Origin: Tricholoma matsutake
Taxonomy: Eukaryota > Basidiomycota > Agaricomycetes > Agaricales > Tricholomataceae
Direction of reading: 5' to 3'
DNA: 64,000 nt
Assembly: GCA_026075535.2 (NCBI GenBank)
Contig: AP026545.1
Coordinates: 10,230,001 to 10,294,000 of the forward strand
The notes under the pieces are model-generated. The model was not told the origin of the DNA. It did no database searches and saw nothing but the letters and a program-made list of their open reading frames with translations. The first letter of the stretch is position 1. The number at the start of each line of letters is the position of its first letter. This document shows, piece after piece, positions 43,600-55,395 of this stretch. The position numbers and the translations under genes are program-made.

Positions 43600-44990
43600 A
43601 TGATTAACCAACTGCCGCACACCCTTAATGAAGCGTCGGCCGAGGAAGGAGACGAGGAATTCTCCATCATCATCGCCTCCATCAACCTCCTGCATCTTCG
43701 AGAGCTAGCAATCACAACTCGTCGAAAGCTCTACAACGACCTTCTTCCAGAAACCTCATGCGTAGTTTCCAATCCGCCAAGGATGGGATCCTTTAATATC
43801 GTGTACGAGCTTTCCTTTTCTGATGGAATTAAATGGGCTATCCGCGTGCCTGCCACAGGCGACGTCTTTAAGCCCTCCCGTTCACGCTCCTTCTACCTCG
43901 ACATCGTCACCCAGCGCTTCATATTATCCAAGACTTCCATGCCAATACCCCGTATTCACTACTGGTCCCTCGATTCCCACAACATTCTCTCACGCCCATT
44001 TGTCATTATGGACTTCATGCCGGGAACAAATCTCTCAAAGCTTTGGAACGACAAAAACTGGATTACAGGCCTCAAGCGGGAAAGAATATTCGAGCAGATC
44101 GCAGGGTGGATGACAGAGCTTGCCGCACTCGAGTTTTATCAGATTGGTCGTCTTGACTGGGATGGAACCTCTGGAATGCATCGTGTTGTACCATTCCCTG
44201 ACGGGTCGGCTTTGCTGGGAGAGGTCCAAGGTTATAAAGATCTGGACACCCCGGTTCCTGCTGGTCCCTTTGACACCGCTCATTCATTCCTGTCCTTCCT
44301 CTTGTCCATCAGACGACACACCTCCGACTCGCCCATGCTAGCAGTACTTCAACTATTCTATTCTGCTCTCACCGACCGCACACTAGATGGACCTCCCTTC
44401 GTTTTGTCTCACCCAGACTTCGACTCTCAGAATGTGCTTGTCGATGACGATGGTACCATCACCGGAATCATCGACTGGGATAACGTGGACATTCGTCCCC
44501 GCCAGGGTGCTGCAGCAGCGTATCCTATGTGGCTCACAGTAGATTGGGACCCGCTGTTCTACGGCTGGTCCAAAGATGCCTCTCCGGAAGATAACGCACG
44601 CTACGACTCGCCTGCTGAACTCGCGACTTATCGCAGAGCGTACCTCGATGCAATCACACGTGCATCTAAAGGAAAACTTACGCACATTACGGTCAACTCA
44701 CATATCTGGACGACGTTGTACATTGCTGTTTCCAATGGAATAGCTACATCTGGGATTGTTGACCATCTTTCGAAGTTTGTTTTTGGGAGCAGGCTACTTG
44801 GGTATGAGGTAGAAGAAGGAATTAGGGGGGGGGCTTGGTATGCACTAGAGCAAACGCCTGGAACTATTGCAGAAATTGCAGGTACGTTACAATGTTTTCA
44901 TCTCTATTCTAGTATTTATTGATCGTTGTAGATGATGTAAGTCCTGAACGATCAGAGGATCATGGAACGGACGAGGAATATTCTTCTTGA
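43600..44990 (+). CDS. Aminoglycoside phosphotransferase (APH)-like protein, two exons
   Basis: Exon 1 runs 43600-44881, a 50-bp intron (GTACGT...TTGTAG) 44882-44931, and exon 2 44932-44990, giving about 446 residues. The kinase-like fold of the APH/choline kinase family (Pfam APH) shows a nucleotide-binding loop region (RMGSFNIVYELSFSDG, about residues 61-76), VIMDFMPGTNLSKLW, and the Brenner-type catalytic segment SHPDFDSQNVLVDD (residues 270-283). The DFG-equivalent IDWDN has its metal-binding Asp near residue 292. Fungal members are numerous and mostly of unknown substrate; this is not evidence of drug resistance. The alternative of no splicing would add GTLQCFHLYSSIY before a stop. Codons are rich in CpG, unlike the neighbouring TEs, so the gene appears intact and unaffected by the decay. 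Confidence 0.85.
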
Positions 44991-47909
44991 ATCTCGACTG
45001 ACAGATACATTCTTTGAAACCGATGGGTGGATCTCGAGAAAACACGTACTTTGTGGGTCCGGGATTTGGATAGAATTGTAACCCGCTTTTGACATTACGC
45101 GAGAGTCACGTCACAAATATGGTATATTTGCCGCTTGCGATAATCAGCCCCCAAGTTCCACTGGGAATATGAGATAGAGCTGATGTAGCACTGTCTCAAA
45201 GTCTGCCGTTGCTACGTCCTGGTTAACCGTGGTATCGAGACGTTTCAGAGACGGGGCGACGAGGGGGAATTGAAACAATTGGTCCGAAGTCTTTCCGAAG
45301 AGTGGATGGCAAGTTCCTCCAACGCTTTACAACAGGAAAGGAATCGAAAAAATGCTGTGTATAGCATTGGGACGTCGGTGTTAACCCCAACCCTATCCTC
45401 ACTCTCATCCTCATCTACCCCATCATCGATCGAAACGGCGTCCTCTCCATCAACCTCGCATTCGCAGCCTGTACCATGACAAATGCCGGGTCCACCGCGG
45501 CGCTGTCCGGGAGGCGAAGGTCTGTGAGCTGGGCTCTGCTTGTTTTGCCTTTGGAGACTACTTGGAGGACGACAATTTGCGCATGGACAGCTGGAGGAGA
45601 GATTTATGCGCTTTTGGCTCCTTGAGTTTGGCATATCCCCCAATTAAGGGTCTGTAGATGACCTAGACAGCCATATCCATGTCAGCATGACAGCAACGGA
45701 CCGAAAATCGACCAAAAACCAAACCTGATATTTTCTGATAGTCTTCTTGGTCTCGTCTAGTGCACGTCACGGGTTTGCAAACCCGCGCGGGTATGTGGGT
45801 ATGGGTTGCGCGGGTGTGGGTCGGGGTCTGATGTATCATGTAAGTTACCCATACCCAACCCGTACGCATGCCACGGGTTTGGTGGGTATGATCTCATGTC
45901 ATTATTTAACTAGTTATTTACCTACTACTAGCACACTAATAACTGGTGTTACAGGTCATGAGTATTGGATGGTGCGAGTTTTTGATATATGGGTCATTGT
46001 TTTGGCCAATTTATTACATAAGCATCCAAATCCGGCTGACGCAGCTATAGCCGGAATTGCCCCCTAGGTTTTATATGCAGCTCGCAGTTGCAGAGTACTA
46101 CTAACTTTAGTAACATTCAGCTATTCAGCTATTCGACCCGGAACTTCCAAATCACTATTTTCTTCGTGATCAAAGCAATTGTGTGACACCAAAATATTGA
46201 GAGGAGAGAAGGATCAGAAGAGCGCTGAGCTTGAATGTTGTTAAGTAGTACATCAATCTTGTTTGGGTCCAAAAATTAAGCTTCACATAGGCTAGGTTGA
46301 TTCAAAGTGAATTTCGAGTTCTCTGATTTTTGTCTGATTTCAGTAATGTTTTGGTCGTACGTTCTAGTTAACAGATTAGAGTGCTCGGTGTGTATATTAA
46401 GTAAGCAAAGCCCCTTGCACAAATGCAAAGGGGTGGGCAAACATTTTCCGAGGTTAACTAATAAAAATTTGGCTCATCCCGGGGAGGTGCTGTCCCATGC
46501 ACTTGGTCCTGTGTCTGTTGGTAGCACATAGGTCCTCTGTGCATGGTCTTGTCTTCATGGCGGTGATGGGTGTTGCATGTTGCACCCTATTTAATTGACC
46601 TCATGAACATCATCATTTGCATTTCGAAGGCTCCAAATACTTCGAAATGTCATAGGTAAGTTTTTTCCCTGTGTTTATCTATTTATTTTACTCACTTTTT
46701 ATGTAGGTTAGTGATGTTGAATAAATGTTCTTGGTTCAAAATCATCAAGTCACGACTCGCGAACATTGTCAGGACCCCGGAGTGTGGCCGTGACACTGGC
46801 TGTAATGCAATCATTACAAAAATTGCAATCTAGTTCGAAGAAATAGTGATTCAACATGAAAATAGTGATTCGGAAGCCCGGTCCGAATAACTCAATAACC
46901 TAATAGTACTAAAGTTGTCGTACCTCCAGTTGCATGTGCATATTCTCCCACATTAATTACCAATATTGATACATGTTTCATGTTTGACGATCTTAGGAGA
47001 AAAACACTCCCCAATGTCTCCCATTGTTATTTGAGCGGGCATTTCCATTCAGCGCCATCAGACCGATTCAGACGAGATAGCTGACTTCCGTTCACTTACG
47101 TCCCAAGATGGTGCGTCGTTGACCATACACATGCCTGCATGACAAAGGTTGTCAGCTACAAGTTTCCATGCTACAGCGGATGGATATGTTCAGTGTCCAA
47201 CCCGCTTTATCCCCGCCATCGAGATAGAGCCATCTCTGCTAATCGAGGAAATTCTCGATCACCCAGCATATCATCTTGCAATTTCCTCTTTTGACCTCGG
47301 GCAGATTTTCCGGGAGTCTCCAGATACTGCCAAGTTGTACCGAGACAGGGGGACGTTTATCAACTGGTTTTCCGCTCGAATTCCTTCAGCCCAACCTTCG
47401 ACTCTTGCGTCGAACCATTTGCTCTCATTCTCGCTTTTCATTGCTTATTATATCTTCTGCAGAAGTTTTATAGATACGAGATATTCGTGCGGCTACCACG
47501 CCGCACGTTGACCTGCGACATCGTTTGACTCCCACGTCGAAAATTTCCACTCATTCTTTTACCTTGAACATCTCAGATACGGCGTCGACTTGTAGTCGGC
47601 CGTCTAGAATCGACTTTGCGTCGTTCTAGTGTTCTTTTGCACCACGTTTGGCATCGGCATCTTAGACAACATTTTTGATCACTCCAAGTTCTTTTGGCTT
47701 CAACATTTCTAGTTTCTTTGGCTCGCTCCTACACATCAAGAAGTCTTCTCGTCTCCTCAAGCTACCAATTCCAAGACCTCGAACCTACCAATCCAACGGT
47801 CCACAAACTCATTCATCACCATGTCAGTCATGACTTCGACCTCGACATCCTCAACATTTAATTCTACATACACCAAAGATACACTTCCTTTCATTCACTT
47901 CTCGTTCCC
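44991..47909. other. Region without a supported gene
   Basis: CpG-containing sequence with a few short open frames, including overlapping ones on both strands at 45245-45643 and one at 47149-47511. None has recognisable motifs. A TE-like terminus lies at about 45760-45880. The stretch 46100-47000 is AT-rich with no visible signal. The CT-rich 47690-47900 looks like a leader of the gag-like gene that follows. Confidence 0.45.
45759..45880. repeat. hAT-like transposon terminus with GGGTATGGGT words
   Basis: Begins TAGTGCACGTCACGGGTTTG and continues with repeats of GGGTATG, CGCGGGT and the complement ACCCATACCC, including the palindrome GGGTTTGCAAACCC. The start fits the hAT consensus YARNG, but no opposite end or duplication was found. 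Similar words occur in the insert at 12732-13141. Confidence 0.4.
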
Positions 47910-49730
47910 ATGCCAACGCCGGGCACCAAACATGCTCCGTGCTTCAAGGGTCGCCGCGTTGAAGACTTTTTAGATGCTCTCGAGAACCATGCTGACAATG
48001 CCCAACTACCTCACTCGGCCCTTCCTAAATGGGTTCCTCGTTACTGTAGCGACCGCGTTCGACAACTCATCCGTCGTCATGCTGTCTGGGCAGGAGACGA
48101 CTGGGCAGCCGCCTGCGCTTTTCTCGTCAAATTGTACGCCTCAGCCGACCGAGATTTTCTTATCACCAGCGACAAACTTCGAGCTTGGGTCGCGAAACAT
48201 GCCCAGGAAGGCATTTTCGAGGATTCACGAGATATTGATAAGTACTACCCAAATGTATTACACAAACTGACTATTTGCTTTCTCGTTTCGAAATCCTACA
48301 GCGCGACGTCAATTTATTGTTCTATCAAGGTATTCCCGACGATATTCGGAAGAAAGTTCGCAAACGGCTACCATCCATCAACCAGAAGACCTCTAACCCG
48401 CCAGACGTCGACATGACGCTGGATTTGCTGCGACAAGAGTTTGACGAGGCAGACATCGATGGAGCGGTAAAGGTTTTCGATTTACATGATATAACGGACG
48501 ACGCTGTGGATTCCGAGTCTAACACCACGCCGAGGTTCAAGAAAACCAAGAAATCGACTATTAGGTTTGGTTCCAATTCGCCTACTACCGTTCCCACTCA
48601 GACTTCCGCTGTCGAACCTGCCAAAATTACTGACGTCGACGCATTACATCGTGAGCTACAGGAACTTGAAGACGCAAAACAACGTCTCCTTCGAGAAGAT
48701 GCGGCAACGCGCATGCCCACCACCTCTTCACTTCAATCTTGTTCTACTCACTTTTCTCAGGTTGCAAACATTCAGTTCGAGGGCCGAAATCTTTTAGGCC
48801 GCAACGTTAATACCACACCGCGCATTTTACCGATTCAACCTCGGCACACCTGGTCGAACAGTCTCCCCAGTCGTACATACTCAAAAGAGTGAAACGCAAC
48901 CACAGTTTATTGCAAATTGCGCTGCGTCCACATCAATCTTAGCAAATCGGGACGATGAAGTTCCACGATCGACACCCCCGCCAAGTCTTCAAGTTCCGGT
49001 TCCTCGTCAACGATCTATTCAACATTCGGCATCGATATCCCGATTACAAGCGTTTCCATTGGCGATGAAATTGCAAGATCAATCTTTCGTTCAAACCGAG
49101 TGCTCACCAGTTTTAGGACTTGACATCGACACCACCCAGCTAGATTGTGCAGGTCCTACAACTCCGAGTTTCAACGTCGAAGATACCTTTCCCAGCACTG
49201 CAGCTCTGATCAATGGACGTACTGAAGAAAACGACGCCAAGTATCATTCGACTACCAAGACCCGCGCTAAAGTTGGCTGCGTCATTACCCAAAGACGTTT
49301 TGTCAGCCGAGTTGTAATACCCGAAGATTTTATTTTGCTTTTTACTGATCCTTCACGGTGTGCTAACGAAGAAATTCTCAGGCCCGTATTTCTCAGAAAA
49401 CCCGTAATCGGACGATTTCTCATCCTGCCGTCGCTTCAACATATTTCTCACCACGAAGATTCAGAGATTATTCGATTGCAAACGCACTGGCCTACCGATT
49501 GCAAACGCGTCGTCAACCTGCAAGTTATAGCCCTCGACGATTTTTATTTTTCTTCCCTTGATGTGTTACAGGCCGACTCCGCCGTTCTACAGCCTGGATT
49601 TCATGAAGCACTGACAGTTCCACACCCCCAAGACGTTCTTCGGTCAGGTACTCAAGAAATACAAAAATACAATGCTTTCAACCGCCCAGTCCGGCCGCTT
49701 CCTAATACTGAGAACTCGGAACGAACATGA
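47910..49730 (+). pseudogene. Gag-like retroelement protein, CpG-rich, with two apparent frameshifts
   Basis: The first frame (ATG 47910) reads MPTPGTKHAPCFKGRRVEDF, LDALENHADNAQLPHSALPK, RQLIRRHAVWAGDDWAAACA, and FLVKLYASADRDF. After about 48255 the sense continues in another frame (TDYLLSRFEILQRDVNLLFY, QGIPDDIRKKVRKRLP, DVDMTLDLLRQEFDEADIDG), with a heptad-rich ELQELEDAKQRLLRED segment. Near 48875 it shifts again into a 285-codon open stretch to 49730. The first two blocks resemble the capsid domain of gag-like proteins common in mushroom genomes. No zinc knuckle, protease or RT was found. The sequence keeps many CpG, so it decayed differently from the other TEs or is a domesticated or recent copy. 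Sequencing error at the shifts cannot be excluded. Confidence 0.5.
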
Positions 49731-50811
49731 CATCATTCACGTTTTTCTCCTACCTCTCAGTTCGACGTCAACGAACCTCCGTTAGTCTGAAGCTCACGCA
49801 GGTGGCGGCGGGTTAGCGTGTTTCGATTCAAAGGACTCGGACCCAAGCTGGGCGGCAACACGATAAGTCAGGTACTGCAGAATACGGAGAGATGTATCTA
49901 TGTTGCTTTACGCTGCTTTTACCTCAACCCCGACTCCGATTTATGCTGTCCACATCTGCAAATATAACAGAGCGTTTGTTTCATCATGATAGAAGATAGT
50001 ATTGACCCGGAGCATGCATGGTGGCGATCAGATCATAGCTTGGCAATGTCGATGAACGTCGACCAACGTCGTCTGAGTCTGCGCCGCACATAGGGTTGTA
50101 CGAGTCCTCAAGAAATAGTGGCCACCGCCGATCTTTGATTGCAGGTCCAGTTACATCATCAGGGATACGACGTGCTCTCTTATTATGCTTTAATAGGGCT
50201 CAATGGACCCTACGGAGCTCACGATTCCTTTCTTCCTTGCGGGAATCAACACCTTCGCCGTTAGATCATAGTGCGTCTGGCCCGTGAATCATAGTATCAT
50301 AGTCATGCCAATGCCAACATTGCGATAGCCGGTACCAGGACAATGGGGTGTTTTGGTCCGCGTCTTCTAGCCGCGCCATCAGATGAGCTGGAGCCTGGTA
50401 TCGATGTACAACCAATTCTAGCATTGGTCTTTCTTCCAATCCCGAGGGTATCCATGTATTCAACCCCATTCACATGGTTGATGTTACCATGTACGTGATC
50501 TAAACATAGGGTTGGGTGAAAAAACTCCCGTCCTGCCAGTGCTACCCACCTTGCGTTAGCTCGCAGAATCGAATATGGTATGCGGAAATTGTAAACCATT
50601 TATAATGATGGTCAAAAAGGATCCCCAGTCGCCTAGGATCGTTTCCACATCCACAGCTTCGTAGAGTCTGAATTTTGCGGCTATCAAACGACCGTAGGTT
50701 CTGAAACACCAATAGTATGTGCGCTGCCACCCGATAGTGATCTCCAGTGCTGAACGTTGAACCCCGACGATGTTTGTGGCTAGGTCAGGCAATACCGTCC
50801 TTATCATATAT

Positions 50812-50881
50812 CAATGTACTGTAGTTACAGATCATAGTGTGGTACATGCAGGACTGTAATTACAGATCCGCTTGATATATA
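50812..50881. repeat. Small palindromic repeat, related to 53064-53139
   Basis: ATATATCAATGTACTGTAGT pairs with a diverged complement ending TTGATATAT, with GGTACATGCAGGACTGTAAT in the centre. The reverse complement matches the segment at 53064-53139, including GTGCATGTACCA-like words. Confidence 0.5.
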
Positions 50882-53063
50882 ATGAATGCACGTGATGTTC
50901 TGATCTGGTACGACGGCCCCTTGTGGGTTGGGCACATTCCTGCTAGCCTGATCCTTGCGCTCCCTCGCGCCTCCCGCTACAATCAATCCTTTTTTGTCAT
51001 GATCTGGGTTCTTCGCTGATTCCTCCTGTCAATCAATCCATCGCTGTTCCTGGAATGCGATCGTGTGGTTAGGCATGGGCAGGCCTGGGCAGGCTCGAGC
51101 TATTAATAGATTTGTGTATGTAGGCAAGCCTTCGAAGTATGACAGTTCTAATTCATGAAAACATGCTACTCATGATATTTCCGTAAAAACATAAAACATA
51201 GGACTTACCGGCGGCTACGGTAGCATTCGAACTCCTAGCAAATATGAGCTGTGATTAAGTTCCTTTTGCAAATAGCGAAATGCATGATCGCTGGCAGATA
51301 ATACTAAGCGACAATGTTCGACCATTCCTTCTCCGCCGGAGCGACGCGCCTTCTGCCAAAAACACTACATGCGTAATTCTGTCGCTGACTCGCGGTTCTG
51401 TGATATTTTTAGTCGACACGTCGTTTGCGTGTTTTCAAATTCTGATATTCCATAATTTCCATAAAAATAAAATATCATTTTTCGGCATTTATTCTTCGTG
51501 CTCCTCGTCATCGTCAAAATTTCACAGGGATGATCGAATGATCGAGGATGATCATGGTGGGACTAACTTGACTCGACAATTCATTTTCGATCTGTTTAGA
51601 TTTAAGAAAGTGACATGTTCCATGAAAGTCACTTCAAATCTCCGAGGGCTACTTCAAGTTTCGTAGACAAGCTGTACTAAATGTTTCATGGGCCCGAGCT
51701 CAAACCTTGTGGCCTGGCAGGAAAGGCACGTAAACGGTAAGCCTCGGGGAAGAAAACTATGCTGAGGTATGGTGTGTGTAGGGAGTACAATGTAGGTAAG
51801 TAATCCTACACAACTTCAACTGCCTCCAACTGTTTTCGCGACTTCGTCTGACTTTTACTCAAATTCTCAACCTCCCAACAAAATCTAACCACCAATATGA
51901 TCTAATACAATGAAATACTGTATCCCGATGGTTTTCAGACCCTCGGATACCTGTGTTAAAGTATGGTAAGGCTCCCATTTTTGTTGATTCCGTTACTGAG
52001 GCGTGGGAATAGGTGGCAGTACACTTTTTTATCAATCCCATCGTCGTTGTAACTTGTCGGTCTCACCACTCCGTCAAAACCATGGAGGTAAGTAAAGTAA
52101 TTCATAGCTTGTATATTTAGTATTTTATATTTTACTGATATTATAGCCCTTCAGCCTTCACCAAGACCGCGCCATACCTGCAACGACAACGCTAGCACTA
52201 AGTCCCAACATGAGCTAATCAAGACGAACGCAAAAGAGTAAGAAGGATATACTGGACACGATGGATGCAGGTTAGATTATTGGCACTGGATCCAGTGTAC
52301 CGCGATGTATGTACATATTCATTACCCTGTGTGTTTTAATTTCGAACTCTTTCAGACTGTATCCTCGCAGTCCCCGCGTTTCACTTCCCTGCCAGTCTTC
52401 CTTTCGCTATCATCACAGATTAACCCCACGAAACTGGTGGAGCAATATGCAGACGGGCTGGTGTAGGTGATTAGCAATGAAAAAATAGGATGGGGCAGCG
52501 GGGTGAACCGATGACGGGCAATGGGGCAATGGGGTCACGGGGTGAGAACAGTAAGTAACTCGGCAAGCTCTAGGTAGCGCTGAGCGGTGTGAACGCTCGA
52601 CGGGAGCCCCTGCCGCGATCTATTGAAAAAATAAAAATATGTTTTGACAGGTGAAAATAGGATTATGAAACGAGACCATGTAGAATGAAGGTATCTGCCA
52701 GTGGCTGCCGACAAGCCTTCGCCACAGCCTGTAGATTAAAAAATATACCATTTCTTGGAAGTAGCAAAACATACATAGTATCTGACAGATCAAACATATG
52801 GATAGAACATGTCACGAAGTGAAGCCGATCGGAAACATTGTGGACCTGTCAAATTGATGATCAGGGGGAATATAATACGAGAAGTAGAAGTCCCATCAAT
52901 CCTGCATCAATCCACAATGAATCATGGTTCGAAAACAGATCTGAATGTGAGATGAAAAGTTATAATTACTCTAACAGCGGGCAGAAAAATGGCGGGACGA
53001 TGACTAACAGGCTGCTGGTTGTTGTATGGGGTGTCTACCTGAGCATGCAATTACAGTTGTTTT

Positions 53064-53139
53064 GATATATCAATCTGTACTGTAATGACAGTCGTGCATG
53101 TACCATGCTATAGACGGTAAGTACAGTTAGTTATATATC
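53064..53139. repeat. Small palindromic repeat, related to 50812-50881
   Basis: TGATATATCAATCTGTACTG to TAGTTATATATCA, with GTGCATGTACCATGCTAT inside. It lies just upstream of the secreted-protein gene. Probably a tiny MITE. Confidence 0.5.
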
Positions 53140-53777
53140 ATCCTGCCAGGTTCTAGTGGCTAGGTTAAGTCTGTCAAGTCATGTTGCTTTTCAAAACCCT
53201 GGTCTTGGGCTGCATGGCTGTTAACACCACGGCCGCCCTAGCAGTTATTGACACCGTTCTCGATGCTCGCAGTAATGAAACATATGATGTCTATCCATGG
53301 GCAAGTAAGTGCCATAGAGCGATCACTTCATTGTACATATCGTGACAATGTGGCATTTTGTACAGCCGCAGGGAGATTCATCCTTCCTACCGTCCAGTTT
53401 TTTGCCCACTGCATGAGACGTATGGTGGTTCCAGACAAGAACCTTTTCTTTTCTGGCCCGGGAGATTACGAGTTCAAAGCACGGATATATGCTCAGCAGC
53501 ACGATCTCCACGTTCTCGTGGACTTTATGGATCCAACTTTAACCAAGCAGGCTACTGTAGGGACTACCGTGGATGGACCTGGGTCCATCCGGGTGAATAT
53601 CCATGGATGATGTACTGAAGTCCATGGATATGGGTGGATCCATGGATCATCCATGGGTATCCATATGAATACTACTATTTTGTATGCTCTCAAATGCTCT
53701 AATATATGTACCATGGTCTATTAAAATGTTTTTGCAAGGTCAATTACCTGCTGGAGTGCCTTGTTGGCAGTTGGCAC

Positions 53778-54159
53778 TAGTGTTGCCATGAGGGCCCATG
53801 TCTTCAAGTCAGACTTTTTTGATTGCTGTATATCTCTGTAAGTACATCATTGTAGAACATAAACTAATTGATGTGGGGTACATATTTATCACTGCTATTG
53901 ACCAATCCAAAAATTACATAATCGGATTACTACATCTTGAGTTATTGACCAACTAAAATTCTGACTTTTTGTATATAAAAAGTCAGAATTTTAGTCGGTC
54001 AATAACTCAAGATGTAGTAATCTGATTTACATAATTTTTGGATTTGTTGATAGCAGCAATAAATATGTACCCTGCGTTGATTTGTTTACATCCTACGATG
54101 ATGTGCTTGCAGAGATATACAGCAATCAAACAGTCCGACTTGAAGTCATGGCAACACTA
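53778..54159. mobile_element. hAT-type foldback MITE (382 bp) nested in the 2.6-kb hAT element, TSD GTTGGCAC
   Basis: Ends TAGTGTTGCCATGAG and CATGGCAACACTA. GTTGGCAC at 53770-53777 and 54160-54167 is an exact 8-bp duplication. The arms pair almost fully around AAAGTC at about 53970. It shares the first ten bases with the MITEs at 7172 and 20910 but not the rest. Confidence 0.93.
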
Positions 54160-54300
54160 GTTGGCACACATGATGTTATCTATTATACTGAGTAAAGTTT
54201 GTACTTAAGACTGCTTCTTTTAATCAGAAAATGGTTTTACACCAATAAATATTACTTTGAAATACATCTGAAATACCATAGGAATTTGTACAATTACAAT

Positions 54301-54730
54301 TCAAGTTCTCCAAAACCTGGATTCCTCATCTGTCTCTTCTACCTCATCTTCCAACTCAGTCTCATCAACTTCTTTCTGAGGTCCCACCTGCTCTTCACTT
54401 CCCATTTGCTTCTGAACAATCTTAATGGTTTCTGAAAGTCCCGAATAGAGTGGAGTTTTGGCCCAAGATCCAACTGCAACTTGAGCTTTGAAGGTCTGTG
54501 GGCTGGTGTTATGCTGAAGGTGATTGATCTCAAGCCTTCCAACTGCGAATGCACGTTCAGCATCCACTGATGATGCTAAAAGAGTGTCTGAGTAGAAGCA
54601 AAAATAAGAATTATTACACTTACCTGGTGCTGAGCAAAAATCAAGCCCCATCTTTGCTAACTGAGGTCGCTGCTCAATGGCTTGATGCCAGTACTTCATG
54701 ATTCCTCCAACCTCCTTGATAGTAGGTCAC
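54301..54730 (-). pseudogene. hAT transposase, C-terminal dimerisation region
   Basis: Two exon pieces joined across a 48-bp intron (54576-54623, GTAAGT...TTTTAG) read KYWHQAIEQRPQLAKMGLDF, CSAP, then ASSVDAERAFAVGRLEINHL, QHNTSPQTFKAQVAVGSWAK. This is the hallmark of the hAT C-terminal dimerisation domain: a Trp-rich start, then a small-Ser-Ser-Val-Asp-x-Glu-Arg motif, then a late GSW. An acidic tail (ETELEDEVEETDEESRF) ends at 54301. The catalytic RNase H-like part upstream is missing, so the element cannot move by itself. Confidence 0.82.
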
Positions 54731-55019
54731 ATGACAGTCATTTTCAAACTCGGCATGAAAAGCAGGTCAGAATGGTGTATAACAACACTTTTCAAAAGTT
54801 TCCCTTCAACATACTCTAATATGACACTAAATATCCTGCCAGGATATCTTGATGATTCCATATTTCACACACCAATTGGATTTGATCATTCAATAAAAGT
54901 GTGAGAATGACAAAAATACAAGAGGTATATCTTGATGATGCCTTAATGGCTTTACTTGATCATTCAAAGAGAGCAAGAATGTCAAGAAAAAGCATGTGAA
55001 ACTCAGATTGAAAAATCTG

Positions 55020-55395
55020 GTCAAAATTGTATGTACCATCACTATGTTTTATATACAGTGTCACATGACCATGCAAGGGTGATTTTCAAACTCAGCTGAA
55101 AATTGTGGTCAGAATGGTATATAACATCACTATGTTCCATATATGGTAGGTCACATGACTATGCAAGGGTGATTTTCAAACTCGGCTGAAAATTGCAGTC
55201 AGAATGGTATATAACATCACTATGTTCTATATGGTAGGTCACATGATCAGATGGATATCATTTTCAAACTCAGCATAAAAATCCGGTCAGAATGGTATAT
55301 AACATCACTATGTTCTACATATAGGTCACATCATACAGATGTCATTTTTGAACTCAGCACAAAAAGTTATAACATCACTATGTGAGGGACTGAAC
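55020..55395. repeat. Tandem array, about four units of 80-95 bp, inside the hAT element
   Basis: Each unit has GTCACATGA, ATTTTCAAACTC(A/G)GC, TCAGAATGGTATATAACATC and ACTATGTTC. A related diverged unit lies at 54725-54800. Such subterminal arrays can hold transposase-binding sites. Confidence 0.8.

Larger units (their letters stand above)
49731..53180. other. Long stretch without a supported gene
   Basis: Only short unsupported frames are visible on either strand. It keeps CpG like the rest of the 43.2-53.5 kb island. Two related palindromic segments occur at 50812-50881 and 53064-53139. A GGGCAGG-rich patch at 51060-51105 could be a transposon end. No RNA gene was recognised. Confidence 0.45.

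Noticed and set aside
43600..44990. Aminoglycoside resistance gene
   Set aside because: The catalytic motifs place it in the broad APH/choline-kinase family, which is large in fungi with mostly unknown substrates; nothing indicates drug resistance.
45245..45643. Two overlapping open frames on opposite strands as a host gene
   Set aside because: Both are Ser/Pro or Arg/Ser low-complexity, neither has recognisable motifs, and no splice pattern supports one.
51055..51750. A hAT element bounded by GGGCAGG-rich sequences
   Set aside because: The two GC-rich patches are not true inverted copies and no target duplication was found.
54000..54159. Hairpin as a transcription terminator
   Set aside because: It is the right arm of a foldback hAT MITE with an exact 8-bp target duplication.
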